Of a stretch of 64,000 nt of DNA, positions 40,150 to 47,442 are shown one piece after another; positions within the stretch are counted from its first letter, which is position 1; each line of letters opens with the position of its first letter. Location of the stretch: assembly GCA_944326685.1 (NCBI GenBank), contig CALVEV010000014.1:1-64000 (forward strand). Reading direction: 5' to 3'. Source of the stretch: Candidatus Gastranaerophilales bacterium (lineage in GTDB: Bacteria; Cyanobacteriota; Vampirovibrionia; Gastranaerophilales; Gastranaerophilaceae). The position numbers were made by a program, and so were the translations under genes. The notes beneath the pieces were generated by a model. That model worked only from the letters and a program-made list of their open reading frames with translations, was not told the DNA's origin and did no database searches.

Positions 40150-40257
40150 TTGGTTTCCTCATTTAAATTACGTTAATCATTGTAAACTATTATATCAGAA
40201 AATAGCAACTTATTATATTTTTTTACATTATATAAAACATTAAAATAGGAGTATTTA

Positions 40258-40407
40258 ATGTTTAGTAAATCATTCGTGAAATTTTTAATAAAATATCAAG
40301 ATAAACAAGTTGTTAAGAAAGAATCAATTGAAGTTCTTGAGTTTAAACCTGTAAAAGTTTCTCAAGCTGCTAAAGTTGTTATTGCAGCTATAAAAGACTC
40401 ATACTAA
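40258..40407 (+). CDS. Small basic protein, 49 residues
   Basis: From ATG 40258 it reads MFSKSFVKFLIKYQDKQVVK and continues to QAAKVVIAAIKDSY. AGGAG lies 6-8 nt before the ATG, the frame fills a gap, and codon use matches its neighbours, so it looks real. Basic and amphipathic, possibly membrane-associated. Its stop overlaps the 3' end of the convergent HEAT-like gene by 4 nt. Confidence 0.55.
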   Translation: MFSKSFVKFLIKYQDKQVVKKESIEVLEFKPVKVSQAAKVVIAAIKDSY

Positions 40408-41102
40408 ACATTTTTAACATAATAATTTTCATCCAATTTTAATTTGGATTTTAAATCTAGTAATTTATCAGATTTAGCGTTATTTTTAAGCACTAAGGCA
40501 ACTTTTTCTCGAATTGTATATTCTTGAATTTGAGAACATCTATCTAAAATAGAAAATAAGTCGTCTTCATTAATATATTCTGCAAAAATGTTTAAGCCTT
40601 CTAAACACCAATAAATCTTAAATAATTGCTTATTAATAGTGTATTTTTTATCTCTAAAATTAAAACTGTCTAATGTTTCAATAGCTTTATTTATAAATGT
40701 TTTAATGTAACTTAGATAGGATTTTGCAAAGTCTTCATAATTTTTTAGTATTTTTAAAACATCAATTATTTCTCTACAAATATTAGCATTTATATCAATT
40801 GTTGCATCTGCAAAAATTTTAGGATATTTAAGAAATAATTGTGGATTACTTTTTAAAAGTTCACCCAATTTAAATGCAACAGCTTCTCTTATTTTGCCAT
40901 CACAACCAGTTAAATTTGACATCAAAATATCTGCTTCTTCTTGTGAATCAATAGAGTTAATTTCAAGAGCTGCAAATTGTTTTTCAGGCAAGTTTCCATC
41001 TTTCAAAAAACATAACAATTGTTCTTTTGTATAGGATTCTGAACACAAAGTTAATGCTTTATTAAAATTTGCATCTAATGTATGTTCATAACACTCGTTC
41101 AA
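40404..41102 (-). CDS. HEAT-repeat-like protein
   Basis: About 232 residues, helical, with HEAT-like units (QFAALEINSIDSQEEADILM; IREAVAFKLGELLKSNPQ). The only starts are TTG codons: TTG 41102 has GGAGG 7 nt upstream and is chosen over TTG 41117, which has AGGA. No signal peptide or membrane segment. Role unknown; such proteins bind partners. Convergent with the small gene at 40258. Confidence 0.65.
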   Translation of the reverse strand: MNECYEHTLDANFNKALTLCSESYTKEQLLCFLKDGNLPEKQFAALEINSIDSQEEADILMSNLTGCDGKIREAVAFKLGELLKSNPQLFLKYPKIFADATIDINANICREIIDVLKILKNYEDFAKSYLSYIKTFINKAIETLDSFNFRDKKYTINKQLFKIYWCLEGLNIFAEYINEDDLFSILDRCSQIQEYTIREKVALVLKNNAKSDKLLDLKSKLKLDENYYVKNV

Positions 41103-41229
41103 ATAAGATTCCTCCAATGAATATTCCTAAAGTATACCATAAATGATAATGATTTTTTTCTAAAAAATAGGTTTAATGAATGATAAAGTAGAAGAATAAT
41201 AACTTATAATACTGTATAAGGAGAGTTAT

Positions 41230-41400
41230 ATGCACGAAATTATTAATTTTTTACAAGATATTTTTATGATAAAAGAAGTAGCCCCACAAAGTGTTGGTTT
41301 ATCTCAGTTTAAACATGAAACAGTTATTGAACAACCTAAAAAAGAAAAATCAATTAAAAATAAAGATATTAAACTTTCTGATCTTATGAGAAGACATTAG
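41230..41400 (+). CDS. Small protein, 56 residues
   Basis: From ATG 41230: MHEIINFLQDIFMIKEVAPQ, ending KLSDLMRRH. AAGGAGAG lies 6 nt before the ATG, and TATAAT (41205-41210) supplies a -10, so it has its own promoter. Amphipathic N-terminal helix, basic C terminus. The stop lies 17 nt inside the 3' end of convergent crcB. Function unknown. Confidence 0.6.
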   Translation: MHEIINFLQDIFMIKEVAPQSVGLSQFKHETVIEQPKKEKSIKNKDIKLSDLMRRH

Positions 41401-41746
41401 GCAAAAAATATCCAATAGTTATACATAATAACCCTATTAATATACTTGCAATAATATATTGTAAGCCTGTTTTTATATCTGATTTATTTCCCAACAACAA
41501 ATGAGCACTTTCACTAGAAAATGTACTAAAAGTTGTAAATCCACCACAAAAACCAGACAATAAAAAGATTTTAAACTGAGAGTTAATATAGTTTAATAGG
41601 AAAAATTTTATACAAATCCCAAACACGATGCATCCTAAAACATTTACAACAAATGTCCCCCAAGGATGGCATTTTTTATTTATAACACCAGATAATATAT
41701 AACGAGCAATAGCTCCTAAGCCACCACCTACACAAACAAGTAACAT
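41384..41746 (-). CDS. crcB: Fluoride exporter CrcB, second copy
   Basis: 120 residues, four membrane helices, with the family core SGFCGGFTTFSTFSSE and NVLGCIVFG. Fluc/CrcB channels pump fluoride out of the cell. Directly abuts the other crcB (41747), so the two may form an asymmetric dimer. No fluoride riboswitch seen upstream. Confidence 0.93.
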   Translation of the reverse strand: MLLVCVGGGLGAIARYILSGVINKKCHPWGTFVVNVLGCIVFGICIKFFLLNYINSQFKIFLLSGFCGGFTTFSTFSSESAHLLLGNKSDIKTGLQYIIASILIGLLCITIGYFLPNVFS

Positions 41747-42166
41747 TTATTCACCCTCCAAAAATTCTTGTCTTAATTTTGCTCGTTTATTATCTAAATG
41801 AAGTTTTAAACATAACCTACAAAATTCTATTCCAAAGTAAACAAATAGAATTCCTAAAATAAGACTTACACAAACATATAACAAAGCCTCTATATAAAGA
41901 GTTTTTTGAATATAAACAAATACCTCATATGAAAAAGTACTGAATGTTGTAACCCCACCACAAAAACCGGAAGTTAAACCTAATCTCAATTTTTGGGGAA
42001 TATATTTTGAACGTTTTAATACAAAAACAGAAAGAATTCCTAATATAAAACAACCAAATATATTAACTAATAAGGTCCCATAAGGTAAAATAACTCTATT
42101 AGAAACCATATATCTTATTAATGAGCCTAAAGCTCCACCTGTAAATACAAAAAATAAATTAAGCAT
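41747..42166 (-). CDS. crcB: Fluoride exporter CrcB, first copy
   Basis: 139 residues, four membrane helices: VNIFGCFILGILSVF, SGFCGGVTTFSTFSYE, and others, plus a Lys/Arg-rich C-terminal tail (KLHLDNKRAKLRQE) absent in the second copy. Partner for the neighbouring copy. No Shine-Dalgarno is obvious. Its start is divergent from the Fe-S scaffold gene. Confidence 0.93.
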   Translation of the reverse strand: MLNLFFVFTGGALGSLIRYMVSNRVILPYGTLLVNIFGCFILGILSVFVLKRSKYIPQKLRLGLTSGFCGGVTTFSTFSYEVFVYIQKTLYIEALLYVCVSLILGILFVYFGIEFCRLCLKLHLDNKRAKLRQEFLEGE

Positions 42167-42178
42167 GACAAAATATTA

Positions 42179-42207
42179 TTACAAAAAAAGCATGTTTGCG
42201 ATAAAAT
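42179..42207 (+). promoter_or_regulatory. Promoter of the Fe-S scaffold gene
   Basis: TTACAA (42179-42184), 17-nt spacer, TAAAAT (42202-42207). It gives a leader of about 85 bases, with an imperfect hairpin at about 42213-42246, before the AAAGGAGGT site. Confidence 0.6.
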
Positions 42208-42299
42208 TATCATGTGATTTTGATTCTGTATCAATTTTAAATATCACAAGAGAGTTAACGAATAGTTCTATTGTAATAAACGACAATAAAGGAGGTCAA

Positions 42300-43001
42300 A
42301 TGGATCATATTCAACTTACGAAGGAAATTGAAGAAAAATGCTGTGTAGCACGTGGAGTTAAAGGTACTCCAGCTCCAATTCCTCAAGAAGGTCAATGGAC
42401 AAAATGTAAAGAAATTAACCAAATTTCAGGTTTAACTCACGGTTGTGGTTGCTGTGCACCTCAACAAGGTACTTGTAAATTAACTTTAAACGTTAAAGAC
42501 GGTGTTATCCAAGAAGCATTAGTAGAAACATTAGGATGTTCTGGTATGACTCACTCTGCAGCTATGGCAGGAGAAATCTTACCAGGTAAAACAATTCTTG
42601 AAGCATTAAATACTGACTTAGTTTGTGATGCTATCAACGTTGCAATGAGAGAGTTATTCTTACAAATCGTTTACGGGCGTACACAAACTGCTTTCTCAGA
42701 AAATGGTTTACCAATCGGTGCTGGACTTGAAGATTTAGGTAAAGGTTTAAGATCTCAAGTTGGTACAATCCATTCAACTAAACAAAAAGGTGTTAGATAC
42801 TTAGAATTAGCTGAAGGTTACATCTTAGAATTAGGTTTAGATAAAAATAACGAAGTTATCGGTTATAAATTCGTAAATCTTGGTAAAGTTATGGATGCTA
42901 TTAAAAAAGGCGTTGATGCTAAAGAAGCTTACGAAAAGAACATCGGTACATACGGCAGATTCGCAGATGCTGTGAAAACTATCGACCCTCGTGAAGCATA
43001 A
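42300..43001 (+). CDS. Iron-sulfur cluster assembly scaffold protein (NifU-like N domain)
   Basis: 233 residues from ATG 42300, chosen because AAAGGAGGT lies 3-11 nt upstream; the frame runs on upstream to 42165 without support. Cys-rich N-terminal third (CCVARG, GCGCCAPQQGTC) and ETLGCSGMTHSAA, where a cluster would assemble. Codon use is C-enriched, suggesting abundance. Paired 58 nt upstream of the GGGtGRT gene, a pairing known from anaerobes; its job there is not settled. Confidence 0.85.
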   Translation: MDHIQLTKEIEEKCCVARGVKGTPAPIPQEGQWTKCKEINQISGLTHGCGCCAPQQGTCKLTLNVKDGVIQEALVETLGCSGMTHSAAMAGEILPGKTILEALNTDLVCDAINVAMRELFLQIVYGRTQTAFSENGLPIGAGLEDLGKGLRSQVGTIHSTKQKGVRYLELAEGYILELGLDKNNEVIGYKFVNLGKVMDAIKKGVDAKEAYEKNIGTYGRFADAVKTIDPREA

Positions 43002-43058
43002 GGGTAAATTTAAATTTATAAATAGGTTATTAGAATAATAAATATAAAGGAAAATAAA

Positions 43059-44057
43059 ATGGCAAAATTTGAAGGACAAGATAGACGTGAAGCAACAATT
43101 GCTAAAGTTTTATCAGAATATGGTTTCAAATCTTTAGATGAAGCTAACGAACTTTGCTTATCAAAAGGTATTAATGTTGATGAAATCGTTAAAGGGATTC
43201 AACCAATTGCATTTGATAATGCTTCATGGGCTTATACATTAGGTTGTGCTATTGCACTTAAAAAAGGTATTACAAATGCAGCAGATGCAGCTGAAGCTAT
43301 TGGTATTGGTTTACAAGCATTTGCTGTTCCAGGCTCAGTAGGTGATACTAGAAAAGTTGGTATCGGGCATGGTAACTTAGGTGCTATGTTATTAAGAGAA
43401 GAAACAAAATGTTTCTGTTTCTTAGCTGGTCACGAATCATTTGCAGCTGCTGAAGGTGCTATTGGTATCGCTAGAAATGCTAATAAAGTAAGAAAAGAAC
43501 CTTTAAGAGTAATCTTAAACGGTCTTGGTAAAGATGCTGCTTATATCATTGCAAGAATCAATGGTTTTACAGCTGTTGAAACTGAATATGATTACAAAAC
43601 TGGCGAATTAAAAGTTGTTAAAGAAACTCCATTCTCAGATGGTGAAAGAGCTAAAGTAAAATGCTACGGTGCTGATGATGTTTCTGAAGGTGTTGCTATT
43701 ATGATTAAAGAAGGCGTTGACGTTTCTATTACAGGTAACTCAACTAACCCTACTAGATTCCAACACCCAGTAGCTGGTACTTACAAAAAATGGTGCTTTG
43801 AAAATGGTAGAAAATACTTCTCAGTAGCATCTGGTGGTGGTACTGGTAGAACTCTTCACCCTGATAACGTTGCAGCAGGTCCTGCATCTTATGGTATGAC
43901 AGATACTATGGGTAGAATGCATGGTGATGCTCATTTTGCAGGTTCTTCTTCTGTTCCTGCTCACGTTGAAATGATGGGTGTTATTGGTATGGGTAACAAC
44001 CCTATGGTTGGTGCAACTGTTGCTGTTGCAGTAGCTATTGAAAACGCAATGAAATAA
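43059..44057 (+). CDS. GGGtGRT family protein
   Basis: 332 residues, named for SGGGTGRTLHPDN near residue 265. The family is widespread in anaerobes with no agreed function. Other conserved patches are GIGHGNLGAMLLREE, CFCFLAGHESFAAAEGA and VSITGNSTNPTRFQHP. Codon use again points to high expression. AAAGGA precedes ATG and a terminator follows, so it ends the two-gene operon with the Fe-S scaffold. Confidence 0.9.
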   Translation: MAKFEGQDRREATIAKVLSEYGFKSLDEANELCLSKGINVDEIVKGIQPIAFDNASWAYTLGCAIALKKGITNAADAAEAIGIGLQAFAVPGSVGDTRKVGIGHGNLGAMLLREETKCFCFLAGHESFAAAEGAIGIARNANKVRKEPLRVILNGLGKDAAYIIARINGFTAVETEYDYKTGELKVVKETPFSDGERAKVKCYGADDVSEGVAIMIKEGVDVSITGNSTNPTRFQHPVAGTYKKWCFENGRKYFSVASGGGTGRTLHPDNVAAGPASYGMTDTMGRMHGDAHFAGSSSVPAHVEMMGVIGMGNNPMVGATVAVAVAIENAMK

Positions 44058-44076
44058 GAATATTTCAACATATAGA

Positions 44077-44110
44077 AAAGGCTACCTTCTAATTTAGGTA
44101 GTCTTTTTTT
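44077..44110 (+). terminator. Terminator after the GGGtGRT gene
   Basis: AAAAGGCTACCT / AGGTAGTCTTTTTT hairpin, at the 3' end of the minus-strand gene at 44109. Confidence 0.8.
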
Positions 44111-44336
44111 ATGTTAATAAGTATAAATGTCGTTGATTGCCCCCAGATATACCTTTTCTGGCAGCCATTAGTAAACATCCTATAAATAAAGCTCCTGCAG
44201 ATAATGATGTTGCAAGTTTAATTTTTCGTCTTGCAAAATCATCAGAAACACTACTAACAATTTGTTTTGAAGGAATTACCTTCTTTAATCCGTATGAAGG
44301 TGAATTCATAAAACTACTTACAGCACTTACTAACAT
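44109..44336 (-). CDS. Small membrane-anchored protein, ARKG type
   Basis: 75 residues, opening MLVSAVSSFMNSPSYGLKK, with a membrane helix at about 45-60 (SAGALFIGCLLMAARKG) followed by GGNQRHLYLL. The plan (MLV start, helix, R-K-G, then a basic or polar tail) matches the larger neighbour at 44431, which has GLAIAGRKGMLGSRTQKF, so the two are probably related. AGAGGTG precedes the ATG. That site is repeated in reverse at 44404-44416. Confidence 0.65.
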   Translation of the reverse strand: MLVSAVSSFMNSPSYGLKKVIPSKQIVSSVSDDFARRKIKLATSLSAGALFIGCLLMAARKGISGGNQRHLYLLT

Positions 44337-44416
44337 AAAACACCTCTAATTAACAAAACAGAAAAACCACACTTTCATTTTCGTACTTTTTTTGATTTTG
44401 TCAAGAGGTGTTTTAT
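44335..44416 (-). promoter_or_regulatory. Inverted repeat that can mask a ribosome-binding site
   Basis: ATAAAACACCTCT (44335-44347) and AGAGGTGTTTTAT (44404-44416) are perfect 13-base inverted copies, 56 bases apart. One arm is the Shine-Dalgarno and start region of the 44336 gene. A TTGACA (minus, about 44398-44403) with a weak GAAAAT lies between the arms and could start a transcript lacking the second arm. Confidence 0.5.
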
Positions 44417-44430
44417 ATTATTCTCGTATT

Positions 44431-45381
44431 TTATTTATTATTGGTTTCTGGAAGTTTTCCCATCCTAGCTTGTGTTGTTTTGGGATCAACAATTGTGTTG
44501 ATTTTTATTGTTTTTCCATCTTCATTATAAAATTGAATTTTGGAAATATTGCCAGTTTCAGCATCAAAACTTGCAACAGCTTCTATTGTTTTATCTTTTC
44601 TAAACTGTGTTTCTTTTGTTGGTTTACCAGTTTTAGGATTAAATTCCTTAACAGATTTGATATAACTTCCTGATTCATCATAAGTAAATGTTCTAATATG
44701 TTTGCCGTCTGGGAAATTATAATCATCTCGTTTTAACATTATTCCATTTTTATTTTTTATATTTGCAGTGTATGTTTTAACACCATCTTCAATCATAATA
44801 CCTTCATCGATTGTGTTTTGTGTTTTAGGGTCCACAGAACTTCGATTAAGATTAAATTTCGCTTCCTTATGTTCTAATTTGTATGGCTTAATTACTTCTG
44901 TCTCTTTAGAAATATTTTTTTGTTCTGCAGCTGATTTTGTTTCAGGAGTTGTTTTTTCTTCCACAACTGTTTTTTGCTCAGCAGCTGGCTTTTGTTCTGC
45001 AGCTGGTTTTGTTTCAGGAGTTGTTTTTTCTTCCACAATTGTTTTTTGCTCCACAGCTGACTTTTTTTCCACCACTGGTTTATGTTCCATAGCTGGTTTA
45101 TGTTCTGGTTTTACAGTTTCCTTTTTAGGATTTGAAGCGACTTTTTTAGAAACCCCTCCTAAAAATTTTTGAGTTCTTGAGCCTAACATCCCCTTACGAC
45201 CTGCAATAGCAAGCCCAGCAATAGCAATTACACTTACTGCAGTTGCACCAACCATCATAGAATGATTATTCTTTGATGATTTATTTGGTGAGGTAGAATT
45301 TATTTGATTATTTACTTTATTTTTTGAATAAAAATTAACAGACCTAGATTTTGTTGCTAAGTTAACAGAATTTACTAACAT
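44431..45381 (-). CDS. Membrane-anchored protein with Glu/Lys repeats and DUF2963-like tail
   Basis: About 316 residues. N-terminal MLVNSVNLATKSRSVNFYSK (short F motif), one membrane helix with R-K-G at about 45-70, then acidic-basic repeats of VEEKTTPETKPAAEQK type, and a C-terminal region with repeating FNPKTGKPTKETQF / FYNEDGKTIK units that resemble the phytoplasma DUF2963 repeats (from memory, unverified). ATG 45381 has GAGG upstream; GTG 45387 is the alternative. The repeats look prone to length change. Function unknown. Confidence 0.6.
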   Translation of the reverse strand: MLVNSVNLATKSRSVNFYSKNKVNNQINSTSPNKSSKNNHSMMVGATAVSVIAIAGLAIAGRKGMLGSRTQKFLGGVSKKVASNPKKETVKPEHKPAMEHKPVVEKKSAVEQKTIVEEKTTPETKPAAEQKPAAEQKTVVEEKTTPETKSAAEQKNISKETEVIKPYKLEHKEAKFNLNRSSVDPKTQNTIDEGIMIEDGVKTYTANIKNKNGIMLKRDDYNFPDGKHIRTFTYDESGSYIKSVKEFNPKTGKPTKETQFRKDKTIEAVASFDAETGNISKIQFYNEDGKTIKINTIVDPKTTQARMGKLPETNNK

Positions 45382-45448
45382 ACACACCTCACAATAATCA
45401 AATAATATAAAAATTAACTACACGGATATTATTCTGCAACTTTTTTGT

Positions 45449-46153
45449 TTATTTGTCAAGATTCAAGATTAAGTTAAATGCTTCTTCTTGTGTCATACCT
45501 TTTTCACTAATCCCTATATTCCCCCATCCCGCAAGAATACAAGTAAGATTTTTAATATTCTTACAAGGGGTAAGATTATGCGAGTTGTCATCGACAAAAA
45601 AAGCTCGTTCAACATTGTTTTCAAGAATATACTTTTCTAAAAATTCTGATTTATTTACAACATTTAAAAGTTCTTCTTTTCCTACAATTTTAAAATCTAT
45701 TCCTTTACGTTTTATAGCAAATGAATTTTTTCTTGAAACAATCAAAATATCATACTTGTTTCTGTCAAGTGTATTTATCATATCAAGAAAAGGAAATTTT
45801 TCTTCTAATTTATCAACATATTCAGGATGATTTTCAATTAACCACTTCCTTTTTTCCATATACGTTTTTTCAAATAAATCTTCTTCATTTTTTATTCTAT
45901 GATTAATATAGTAGTTATATTTATTAATAAATTCTTCATCTGAAAGATTGTTATATTCTTTGATAACTTTCATTAAATAAAAATATTGCCAAGAATTAAA
46001 TACTAAAAATTTATATCTAAAGAATTTTTTATAAATTTCAGGTTCAATTGGTTCAAAAATATCAGTTCCAAAGCATACATGCCTGCATAAAACGTATGCT
46101 TCTTTCAGAGTATCAAATAGTACACCATCGAAATCTAAGAAAACAGTAATCAT
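45449..46153 (-). CDS. HAD-superfamily phosphatase-like protein
   Basis: 234 residues from ATG 46153; the frame extends to 46228 but MITVFLDFDGVLFDT, with the catalytic DxD, should be near the N terminus. Other HAD motifs: LIVSRK (motif II Ser), KIVGKEE and FFVDDNSHN (motif IV acids). The long helical cap between DxD and the Ser motif suggests a small-molecule or sugar phosphatase. No Shine-Dalgarno; TATTTT lies 6 nt before the ATG. Divergent from wecB, with which it may share the 65-base control region. Confidence 0.8.
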   Translation of the reverse strand: MITVFLDFDGVLFDTLKEAYVLCRHVCFGTDIFEPIEPEIYKKFFRYKFLVFNSWQYFYLMKVIKEYNNLSDEEFINKYNYYINHRIKNEEDLFEKTYMEKRKWLIENHPEYVDKLEEKFPFLDMINTLDRNKYDILIVSRKNSFAIKRKGIDFKIVGKEELLNVVNKSEFLEKYILENNVERAFFVDDNSHNLTPCKNIKNLTCILAGWGNIGISEKGMTQEEAFNLILNLDK

Positions 46154-46159
46154 AAGACT

Positions 46160-46165
46160 AAAATA
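46160..46165 (-). promoter_or_regulatory. -10 element of a probable leaderless promoter for the HAD gene
   Basis: Minus-strand TATTTT, preceded by TGT (extended -10), ends 6 nt before ATG 46153. No Shine-Dalgarno. Confidence 0.45.
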
Positions 46166-46206
46166 ACACAATAATATAAAGATTGTAAAATAATTTATGT
46201 TTATTT

Positions 46207-46212
46207 TATAAT
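46207..46212 (+). promoter_or_regulatory. -10 element of a probable leaderless promoter for wecB
   Basis: Consensus TATAAT ends 6 nt before ATG 46219, with no Shine-Dalgarno between. The clearest of the leaderless candidates. Confidence 0.6.
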
Positions 46213-46218
46213 TCAAAT

Positions 46219-47337
46219 ATGAAAACAATAATATTTATATTTGGAACAAGACCAGAAATAATAAAATTAGCACCAGTGATTTTGGAATTAAAAAAATATC
46301 CAAATGAATATAACGTGTTAATTTGCAATACAGAACAACAAAAAGAATTATCAAATCAGACTTTAAATTATTTTGGTTTAAAAGCTGATATTAATTTAGA
46401 TTGTATGAGAGAGAATCAATCTTTAGCAGGTGTTCAAACGAAGATTTTAACCTCTCTAGATAAAGTATTTAATGAATATAATATTGATGCAACCATAGTT
46501 CAAGGTGATACAATGACAGTTCTATGTGGAGCATTAACAAGTTTTTATCATAAAGTTCCAGTATATCATGTTGAAGCAGGTTTACGTTCTTATGATATAT
46601 ATGAACCATTCCCAGAGGAAGTTATGCGTCAAATGACAAGTAGAGTTGCAGATGTTCATTTTGCTCCTACAGGTGTTAATAAAGAAGCATTATTAAAAGA
46701 AAATATTTCAGAAGATAAAATTCATATTGTAGGAAATACTGTAATTGATGCATTATTCTGTCTATCTGATGATGTAATTGAACAATCGAAAAAATATTTT
46801 TTAGATAATAATATAACTATTGATGATAAATTAGTTTTAATTACTGCACATAGACGTGAAAATCATGGCGAAAGAATTGATAGAATCATTGAAGCAATTT
46901 CTTATTTGGCTACAAAATATGTAGATCATACTTTTGTGATTCCTGTACATCCAAATCCAAATGTAAAAAATAAAATACATGAAAGATTAGGATGTTTAAA
47001 TAATATTAAGTTGTTAACTCCATTAGATTATCCATATTTGGTTTATCTAATGAAAAATGCAAAGTTGATTTTAACTGATTCTGGTGGAATCCAAGAGGAA
47101 GCACCATCATTTAGTTGTCCAACTTTAGTTATGAGATATGAAACAGAACGAAAAGAAGGTATTGAAGCTGGAGTATCAGTTTTAGTTGGTGCAGATTACG
47201 ATAAAATTTTAGAGTATAGCGAAAATATTTTATCAAAAGATAAGTCTGAAACAAGATTACAGGCTCAAAACCCATATGGGGATGGAACAGCGTCTAAAAA
47301 AATTGAAGAAATTATTCGTTCTAAATTATTAAATTAA
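46219..47337 (+). CDS. wecB: UDP-N-acetylglucosamine 2-epimerase
   Basis: Non-hydrolysing epimerase giving UDP-ManNAc for surface glycans. 372 residues, full length: FIFGTRPEIIKLAPVI, VQGDTMTVLCGAL, YHVEAGLRSYD, TAHRRENHGERID and DSGGIQEEAPSF. The HAD gene is divergent from it. No Shine-Dalgarno before the ATG, but a perfect -10 lies 6 nt upstream. Confidence 0.95.
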   Translation: MKTIIFIFGTRPEIIKLAPVILELKKYPNEYNVLICNTEQQKELSNQTLNYFGLKADINLDCMRENQSLAGVQTKILTSLDKVFNEYNIDATIVQGDTMTVLCGALTSFYHKVPVYHVEAGLRSYDIYEPFPEEVMRQMTSRVADVHFAPTGVNKEALLKENISEDKIHIVGNTVIDALFCLSDDVIEQSKKYFLDNNITIDDKLVLITAHRRENHGERIDRIIEAISYLATKYVDHTFVIPVHPNPNVKNKIHERLGCLNNIKLLTPLDYPYLVYLMKNAKLILTDSGGIQEEAPSFSCPTLVMRYETERKEGIEAGVSVLVGADYDKILEYSENILSKDKSETRLQAQNPYGDGTASKKIEEIIRSKLLN

Positions 47338-47442
47338 GAAATATTACAAATACATTCTCTTGAAAAGCTTATATACTTTTTATCTTCTATATGTTTATGA
47401 TAAAATTTTTATGGATATTTGTATACAAAATAGGACGTAAAA

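Noticed and set aside
42165..42299. Longer N terminus for the Fe-S scaffold protein, and a possible fluoride riboswitch for crcB
   Set aside because: AAAGGAGGT just before ATG 42300 sets the start, the upstream part looks like leader sequence, and I see no conserved crcB-motif RNA.
44392..45172. Plus-strand ORFs opposite the 44431 gene
   Set aside because: They mirror the repeat-rich minus-strand gene, with no start signals.
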